Positions 59,247-64,000 of a stretch of DNA of 64,000 nucleotides are shown here, one piece after another (positions within the stretch are counted from its first letter, which is position 1; each line of letters starts with the position of its first letter). The notes under the pieces are model-generated. The model searched no databases. It was given only the letters and a program-made list of their open reading frames with translations, and was not told the DNA's origin. The DNA comes from Alphaproteobacteria bacterium (lineage in GTDB: Bacteria; Pseudomonadota; Alphaproteobacteria; Elsterales; Elsteraceae). Both the position numbers and the translations under genes were made by a program. The stretch lies in contig RDXE01000024.1 in assembly GCA_004292755.1 (NCBI GenBank), positions 62,001 through 126,000 of the forward strand. The letters are read 5' to 3'.

Positions 59247-59536
59247 TCGGCGCGCTTCGCGCCCGCGATCGCTTTTGCCGCGACATCTCTCAAGTGGCGC
59301 CGCAACGATGCCGCATCATCGAAAGTGGGCGCTTCGCCATTCTCGACGCTGGCCATTCCAAGCTTTGCGGCCTCCTTCAGCGCCGCCAGCTTAGCAGCGT
59401 CTTGAGCCTCCCGTTGCTCCACGAGCCGTAGGCCTTCACGCAAAACTTCGCTGGCATTCTGATACTTCCCAGAATCCACCAGTGTATTGATCAGATTTTC
59501 CTGCCGCTCTGTAAGAACAACGTTTCGGGTCGCCAT
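59243..59536 (-). CDS. parD: ParD-family antitoxin
   Basis: A 97-residue antitoxin. The N-terminal ribbon-helix-helix (MATRNVVLTERQENLINTLV, then GKYQNASEVLREGLRLVEQR) binds DNA; the C-terminal tail neutralises the toxin. ATG 59536 follows CGGAG with an eight-base spacer; an in-frame upstream ATG (59557) falls inside the operator and is rejected. Upstream lies a sigma-70-like promoter with a palindrome over the -10 box, consistent with self-repression by the ParD-ParE complex. Confidence 0.9.
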   Translation of the reverse strand: MATRNVVLTERQENLINTLVDSGKYQNASEVLREGLRLVEQREAQDAAKLAALKEAAKLGMASVENGEAPTFDDAASLRRHLRDVAAKAIAGAKRAE

Positions 59537-59551
59537 GCCTCGTGCTCCGGA

Positions 59552-59585
59552 TGGCATATTATGCCAACGCGCCTGCCGAGGTCAA
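59552..59585 (-). promoter_or_regulatory. parDE promoter and palindromic operator
   Basis: On the minus strand TTGACC (59580-59585) and CATAAT (59558-59563) are separated by 16 bases, a good -35/-10 pair. TGGCAT-ATT-ATGCCA (59552-59566) is a perfect palindrome lying over the -10 box, the expected ParD binding site. The parD start is 16 bases downstream. Confidence 0.65.
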
Positions 59586-59636
59586 TTGACACGACCATCC
59601 CAGCCAAGCGGCCCCAGGATATGAAGGACACCCCCC

Positions 59637-59922
59637 ATGAAACTCCAATCCTTCACCAACGTCTGGGACGCGCTGACCGACTCCCCAGCGGACTCTGCAA
59701 CTATGACGCTGCGGTCCGACCTTCTGATCGTCTTGCAGCAAACGGTCACTGGCTGGGGGTTTACTCAGGCGGAGGCGGTGCGGCGGCTTGGGATCACGCG
59801 GCCTCGGCTGACCGACCTGGGGGGGGGGGGGGAAGGTCACCACGTTCTCGCTCGATGCTTTGGTCAATCTTGCGACTGAGGCGGGGTTGAGTGTGGAACT
59901 GCGGACGTCTCGGGCAGCGTGA
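59637..59922 (+). pseudogene. HigA-like HTH antitoxin/regulator gene frameshifted in a 14-G tract
   Basis: The first 61 codons encode MKLQSFTNVWDALTDSPADS and LLIVLQQTVTGWGFTQAEAV with RRLGITRPRLTDL, the N-terminal two thirds of a small Xre/HigA-type (HTH_37) protein. At 59819-59832 there are 14 consecutive G residues. The frame then reads out of register and stops at 59879. Removing one G restores GKVTTFSLDALVNLATEAGL-SVELRTSRAA with a stop at 59922, giving a normal ~94-residue protein. ATG 59637 follows AAGGA with a nine-base spacer. No toxin partner is adjacent. The tract may be a phase switch, a fixed mutation or a sequencing error. Confidence 0.75.
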
Positions 59923-60035
59923 CCGGGGCAGAGCGGTCTGCCACACGCTACCCCCTCCCCCCCCGAACAGGGCTTTCTCTCCCGGCGCCAGCGGATTAGG
60001 GTCGCGCGTGTTTGTTGCCAGGGAGGACATCGTCG

Positions 60036-61769
60036 ATGCCGCTCGATAAAGCTGCTCAGTTCGACAAGTCGAAGCTGCCCAGTCGTCATTCCACCAGCGG
60101 GCCGGAGCGGGCGCCGCATCGGTCGTTTCTGTATGCCATGGGCCTGACGGAGGAGGAGATTGCGAAGCCGCTGGTCGGCGTCGTGTCCTCCTGGAACGAG
60201 GCGGCGCCGTGCAACATCGCGCTGATGCGGCAGGCACAAGCGGCCAAGCGGGGTGTGTCGAAGGCGGGGGGCACCCCGCGGGAGTTCACCACCATCACGG
60301 TCACCGATGGCATCGCCATGGGCCACCAGGGCATGCGCTTCTCACTGATCTCGCGCGAGGTGATCGCGGATTCGGTGGAGTTGACGGTGCGCGGCCACTG
60401 CTATGACGCCGTGGTGGGCCTGGCGGGCTGCGACAAGTCGCTGCCGGGCATCATGATGGGCATGCTGCGCTTGAACGTGCCGAGCGTGTTTATCTATGGC
60501 GGCTCCATCCTGCCGGGCCGGTTCAAGGGCCGCGACGTGACGGTGCAGGATGTGTTCGAGGCCGTGGGCCGCCACGCCGCGGGTGTGATCGATGATGCCG
60601 AATTGCGGGAGTTGGAGATGGTGGCCTGCCCATCGTCTGGCTCGTGCGGTGGGCAGTTCACCGCCAACACCATGGCCTGCGTGTCGGAGGCGATTGGTCT
60701 CGCCCTGCCGGGCTCCTCTGGCGCGCCAGCACCGTATGAAACGCGCGATCAGTATTGTGCGGCCTCGGGCGAGGCGGTGATGAACCTGCTTCGCCTGCGC
60801 ATCCGCCCGCGCGACATCTGCACCCGCAAGGCGTTTGAGAATGCCGCGATGGTGGTGGCAGCCACGGGTGGCTCCACCAACGCAGCGCTGCACCTGCCCG
60901 CCATGGCGAACGAAGCCGGGATCGAGTTCGACCTGCACGATGTCGCCGAAATCTTCAAGCGCACCCCCTATATCGCCGATCTGAAGCCCGGTGGCGCCTA
61001 TGTCGCGAAGGACCTGTTCCAGGTCGGCGGCGTGCCAGTGGTGATGAAGGCGCTGCTGGACGGCGGCTTCCTGCATGGCGACTGCCTCACCGTCACCGGC
61101 AAGACCATGGCGGAAAACCTTGCCAGTGTGGAGTTCCCCACCAACCAGGACGTGGTCCGCCCAACCTCCAACCCGATCACTGTCACCGGTGGCGTGGTTG
61201 GTCTGCGCGGCAATCTTGCCCCGCAAGGCGCCATCGTGAAGGTGGCGGGCATGAAGACCCTGAAGTTCACCGGCCCCGCGCGCGTGTTCGATTGCGAAGA
61301 AGACGCGTTCGAGGCGGTGCAGAAGGGCGACTATGCCGATGGCTCGGTGCTGGTGATCCGCTACGAAGGGCCACGCGGTGGCCCCGGCATGCGCGAAATG
61401 CTGGCGACCACGGCCGCGATCTACGGCCAGGGCCGGGGCGAGAAGGTGGCCCTGATCACCGATGGCCGCTTCTCCGGTGCCACGCGCGGGTTCTGCGTCG
61501 GCCATGTCGGGCCAGAGGCGGCGGTTGGTGGCCCGATTGCGCTGTTGAAGGATGGCGACGTGATCGAGATCGATGCCGACACCGGCACCCTCTCGGTCAT
61601 GGTGGATGACGCCGAACTGGCTGCCCGCAAGGCCGCCTGGCAGCCGCGGCGCAACAACCACCAATCCGGTGCGTTGGCGCGCTATCAGCACGTGGTCGGC
61701 GATGCGGAGAAGGGGGCGGTCACCTGCCCCGGTGCCCGCGACGAAACCCACTGCTACGCGGACATCTAG
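60036..61769 (+). CDS. ilvD: Dihydroxy-acid dehydratase
   Basis: Iron-sulfur dehydratase of branched-chain amino acid synthesis, 577 residues. Cluster cysteines lie in [27 protein letters not shown] and [20 protein letters not shown]. Other signatures are [20 protein letters not shown] and the C-terminal [23 protein letters not shown] 60036 follows GGGAGG with a nine-base spacer; an earlier in-frame start is rejected. It is a core gene that marks the right boundary of islet 2. Confidence 0.96.
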   Translation: MPLDKAAQFDKSKLPSRHSTSGPERAPHRSFLYAMGLTEEEIAKPLVGVVSSWNEAAPCNIALMRQAQAAKRGVSKAGGTPREFTTITVTDGIAMGHQGMRFSLISREVIADSVELTVRGHCYDAVVGLAGCDKSLPGIMMGMLRLNVPSVFIYGGSILPGRFKGRDVTVQDVFEAVGRHAAGVIDDAELRELEMVACPSSGSCGGQFTANTMACVSEAIGLALPGSSGAPAPYETRDQYCAASGEAVMNLLRLRIRPRDICTRKAFENAAMVVAATGGSTNAALHLPAMANEAGIEFDLHDVAEIFKRTPYIADLKPGGAYVAKDLFQVGGVPVVMKALLDGGFLHGDCLTVTGKTMAENLASVEFPTNQDVVRPTSNPITVTGGVVGLRGNLAPQGAIVKVAGMKTLKFTGPARVFDCEEDAFEAVQKGDYADGSVLVIRYEGPRGGPGMREMLATTAAIYGQGRGEKVALITDGRFSGATRGFCVGHVGPEAAVGGPIALLKDGDVIEIDADTGTLSVMVDDAELAARKAAWQPRRNNHQSGALARYQHVVGDAEKGAVTCPGARDETHCYADI

Positions 61770-61825
61770 GTCCAGAGGTGAGGTAGGGGCTCGACGAGCC
61801 GGGCGGCAGCGCTACATCTGCCGCC

Positions 61826-63001
61826 ATGCTGCCCTCTCCCTCTCGCGCAGCGGGGCTCGCCCGGCTGGACGCGTTTCTTCCTGCGGCGGGCCGTGCCTAT
61901 GCGGCCCGCCGCAATCATGACAGTGGCCCGGGTCTCAGGTCCGAGGTCTCAATGCTCTCCGGCCATCTCCGTCATCGCTTGGTGGCGGAGACCGAGGTGC
62001 TGGCGGCTGTGATCGCCCGCCATGGCACCACGGCGGCGGAGAAATTCATCCAGGAAGTGTGCTGGCGCACCTATTGGAAGGGCTGGCTGGAGCTGCGCCC
62101 CGCGATCTGGCAGCGCTATCGCGCCAGCCTTGCGGAGTTGGAGCGCGGGGCCGGTTGGCGCCGCGCCGTCGAAGGCCGCACCGGCATCGACTGCTTTGAT
62201 GCCTGGGCGCAGGAGCTGGTGGAGACCGGCTATCTGCACAATCACGCCCGCATGTGGATGGCCTCGCTGTGGACCCACACCCTCCGCCTGCCCTGGCAGT
62301 TGGGAGCGGAGTGGTTTCTCACCCACTTGATCGATGGCGACCCTGCCTCCAACACACTGTCGTGGCGCTGGGTGGTGGGATTGCAAACCCAGGGCAAAAC
62401 CTACCTGGCACGTGCCGACAACATCGCCCAATACACCGGTGGTCGCTTCCAGCCCACGGGCCTGGCACCCGTGGCAGAGGCGCTGCCGCCTGAACCTTTG
62501 CCCAGCCCACGGCGTCTCGCGTCAGCCGATTCCCTGCCGGTCGGTCCTTTCGCTCTGTTGGTGACGGAGGAGGATTCGACGCCGGACCAAGTGCTGGGGG
62601 ACCGCCATCCCGCCGCCATCGCCGTCCAGGCTGCTCCGATGGCGCGCGATCAGGCTGCCCTGCCGCCGCCAGTCGCCAGCTTTGTGCAGGGGGCGTTGGA
62701 CGATACCGCCCAGCGGTTGAGCGCCTGGGCCGGGGTGACGGTGGAGCGGATCGCGTTGCACGACGCGGCCTCCTGGGCGGGCCCTTTGCCGCTGGTGATG
62801 CTGGCCCCGCCGGTCGGACCCGTCGCGGAGGCGGTGGGCGATCTTGCCTGTCATCGCCTGCGCCGTGCGTGGGACGACGCGGCCTGGCCGCACGCCACCC
62901 GTGGCTTTTTTCCCTTTCGCGAGCGCATTCCAGAGCTGCTGGTGCGCGCCGGGTTGGACCAGTCCGACCTACCGCTGTTTCAGGATCGGAGAGCATCATG
63001 A
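61826..63001 (+). CDS. Photolyase-like FAD-binding domain protein lacking the photolyase N-terminal domain
   Basis: Residues about 35-215 match the helical FAD-binding half of DNA photolyases/cryptochromes: GLRSEVSMLSGHLRHRLVAE, VCWRTYWKGWLE, GYLHNHARMWMASLWTHTLR, then DGDPASNTLSWRWVVGLQTQ. The usual N-terminal antenna-binding Rossmann domain is missing; the protein starts almost directly at the FAD half. The remaining ~170 residues (about 225-391) are not part of photolyase and contain FALLVTEEDSTPDQVLGDRH and LPLVMLAPPVGPVAEAVGDL, perhaps a degenerate or rearranged alpha/beta domain. It overlaps the next gene by four bases (ATGA). It may be a light-dependent repair enzyme or photoreceptor. 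Confidence 0.8.
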   Translation: MLPSPSRAAGLARLDAFLPAAGRAYAARRNHDSGPGLRSEVSMLSGHLRHRLVAETEVLAAVIARHGTTAAEKFIQEVCWRTYWKGWLELRPAIWQRYRASLAELERGAGWRRAVEGRTGIDCFDAWAQELVETGYLHNHARMWMASLWTHTLRLPWQLGAEWFLTHLIDGDPASNTLSWRWVVGLQTQGKTYLARADNIAQYTGGRFQPTGLAPVAEALPPEPLPSPRRLASADSLPVGPFALLVTEEDSTPDQVLGDRHPAAIAVQAAPMARDQAALPPPVASFVQGALDDTAQRLSAWAGVTVERIALHDAASWAGPLPLVMLAPPVGPVAEAVGDLACHRLRRAWDDAAWPHATRGFFPFRERIPELLVRAGLDQSDLPLFQDRRAS

Positions 63002-63729
63002 GCACCAGCCTTGGCTTCGACCGTCCGATCCGCGCCGTGGTCATTGGTGCTGGCGGCGGCATTGGTGCGGCCCTGGTCCAGCGCCTGATGGCCGACCCCG
63101 GCGTTGCACACGTCAGCGCCTGCGCGCGCCAGCCGCTGGCCTCTGGCATCGGTCATGCCCAGCACGCCCTGGACATCACCGATGAGCCATCGATTGCTGC
63201 TGTCGCCAGCACCGTCGGCGCGGTCGATCTGGTGCTGGTGGCAACGGGCTTGCTGCATGGCCCCGGCATCCAGCCAGAGAAGACCTGGCGCAGCATCGAT
63301 CCCACGGCACTGATGGAGCTGTATCGCGTCAACGCTGTGGGTCCGATGCTGGTGGCCAAGCACTTCCTGCCGCTGCTGCCGCGCCAGGGGCGCAGCCTGT
63401 TCGCGGCCATCTCAGCCAAGGTTGGCAGCATTGAGGACAACCGGCTGGGTGGTTGGTATGGCTATCGCGCCGCCAAGGCCGCCTTGAACCAGTTGCTGAA
63501 AACCGCAGCGATTGAGCTGGTGCGCACCCGGCCCGACGCCGTAGTGGCCGCCCTCCACCCCGGCACAGTCACCACCCGCTTGTCCGAGCCGTTTCGCGGC
63601 GGTGTGTCAGCCGAAAGCTTGGTGACGCCGGACATTTCGGCCAACAACCTGTTGACGGTGCTGGGGCAGCTGGGTCCCGCGGACAGCGGCGGCCTGTTCG
63701 CTTGGTCCGGCCAGCGCTTGCCCTACTGA
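62998..63729 (+). CDS. Short-chain dehydrogenase/reductase (CsgA/C-factor type)
   Basis: A 243-residue SDR. The NAD(P)-binding motif is GAGGGIG in RAVVIGAGGGIGAALVQRL; the catalytic region has FAAISAKVGSIEDNRLGGWY followed by the YxxxK motif YRAAK; HPGTVTTRLSEPF is typical of C-factor-like SDRs. ATG 62998 follows GGAGAG and overlaps the photolyase-like gene. It lies between two photolyase-type genes, an arrangement that suggests a shared light-repair or cofactor role. Substrate unknown. Confidence 0.87.
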   Translation: MSTSLGFDRPIRAVVIGAGGGIGAALVQRLMADPGVAHVSACARQPLASGIGHAQHALDITDEPSIAAVASTVGAVDLVLVATGLLHGPGIQPEKTWRSIDPTALMELYRVNAVGPMLVAKHFLPLLPRQGRSLFAAISAKVGSIEDNRLGGWYGYRAAKAALNQLLKTAAIELVRTRPDAVVAALHPGTVTTRLSEPFRGGVSAESLVTPDISANNLLTVLGQLGPADSGGLFAWSGQRLPY

Positions 63730-63738
63730 GGCGCTGGC

Positions 63739-64000
63739 ATGACCCTGTTGCTGCCGGTGCTGGGCGACCAGCTCAGCCTGTCGCTCGCCTCGCTTCGTGG
63801 GGTCAACCCCAGCGACGCCGTGGTGCTGATGGTGGAAGTGGTGGAGGAGGCCACCTACGTCCGCCATCACGTCCAGAAGATCGCGCTGGTGCTGTCCGCC
63901 ATGCGCCACCACGCCGTTGCCCTCACCCAGGCGGGCTGGCGGGTTGACTATGTCCGCCTCACGGATTCTGGCAACACTGGCAGCTTTACGGGCGAGGTGA
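63739..64000 (+). CDS. Cryptochrome/photolyase of the FeS-BCP (PhrB) group, N-terminus only
   Basis: The first 87 codons before the window end. The sequence TLLLPVLGDQLSLSLASLRG, VVLMVEVVEEATYVRHHVQK and IALVLSAMRHHAVAL, followed by VDYVRLTDSGNTGSFTGEV, is the characteristic N-terminal antenna domain of iron-sulfur bacterial cryptochromes/photolyases (6-4 photolyases such as Agrobacterium PhrB). The ATG at 63739 is nine bases after the SDR stop. The cluster-binding cysteines lie beyond the window, so they cannot be checked. Confidence 0.85.
   Translation, partial: MTLLLPVLGDQLSLSLASLRGVNPSDAVVLMVEVVEEATYVRHHVQKIALVLSAMRHHAVALTQAGWRVDYVRLTDSGNTGSFTGEV

Noticed and set aside
61788-61800. GGCTCG-A-CGAGCC palindrome after ilvD as a terminator
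   Set aside because: A one-base loop cannot close and there is no T tract; it may be chance in GC-rich DNA.
1-64000. tRNA, rRNA, CRISPR arrays, insertion sequences and integrase/attachment sites
   Set aside because: I looked for typical tRNA arms, repeat-spacer arrays, transposase motifs and flanking direct repeats around the islets and saw none I could support by eye.

Overview
The window is GC-rich chromosomal DNA of a flagellated alphaproteobacterium, most likely of the Rhodospirillales type. Support for this comes from bifunctional ispDF, the dusB-ntrB-ntrC-ntrY-ntrX ... dat-hfq-hflX neighbourhood, fliX divergent from flgI, an RNase E ending in a GWW motif, NtrX without GAFTGA, and an FeS-BCP type photolyase. 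I see no rRNA, tRNA, CRISPR array or intact insertion sequence. Coding density is high, and many starts overlap the previous stop (ATGA or TGATG), which indicates translationally coupled operons.

Layout: 0-5.3 kb holds the start of a large DUF4347-like protein (window edge) and a nuclease/ATPase/thioesterase operon (YhaO-YhaN-PaaI type). 5.3-11.5 kb holds a LysR regulator with an FAD-linked dehydrogenase, a small unknown gene, a stand-alone molybdenum hydroxylase large subunit and cysQ. 11.7-20.5 kb holds rne, a cell-wall amidase, PBP1A (mrcA) and prfB. 20.5-28.8 kb holds glnE-bcp-HPt/pseudo-receiver-DUF455 and a YhdP-like AsmA protein. 28.8-38.7 kb is a flagellar block (flgI, flgJ-like, flgN-like, flgK, a giant flgL, then a dioxygenase and a methyltransferase), with fliX divergent. 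38.8-43.5 kb holds dksA, a pncC fusion, pgpA, ispDF, a cupin and a cytochrome c assembly protein. 43.6-50.9 kb is the nitrogen-regulation operon dusB-ntrBC-ntrYX. 54.2-57.7 kb holds dat-hfq-hflX and phzF. 60.0-64.0 kb holds ilvD and a photolyase-like/SDR/photolyase set that runs off the window.

Two accessory islets interrupt this core. Islet 1 (about 50.92-54.1 kb) is strikingly AT-rich and lies between ntrX and dat, which are neighbours in many relatives. It holds a TIR-domain gene coupled to a large protein with a short pentapeptide-repeat strip, followed by the wreck of a MazE-like antitoxin. Islet 2 (about 57.8-59.95 kb), between phzF and ilvD, holds a tandem-TIR gene with an in-frame stop, a parDE toxin-antitoxin pair with its operator-promoter, and a HigA-like HTH gene broken by a 14-G tract. 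The two-gene TIR module is the best candidate for an undescribed, probably anti-phage, system.

Other points of interest: FlgL is about three times its usual size and carries repeated hook-protein (FlgE D2)-like modules, one of which also occurs in FlgK; the rne leader has a three-unit tandem repeat; flgK is preceded by twin hairpins; and flgI has a sigma-54-like promoter. Functions are assigned by recognising family motifs in the translated sequence. No database search was possible.
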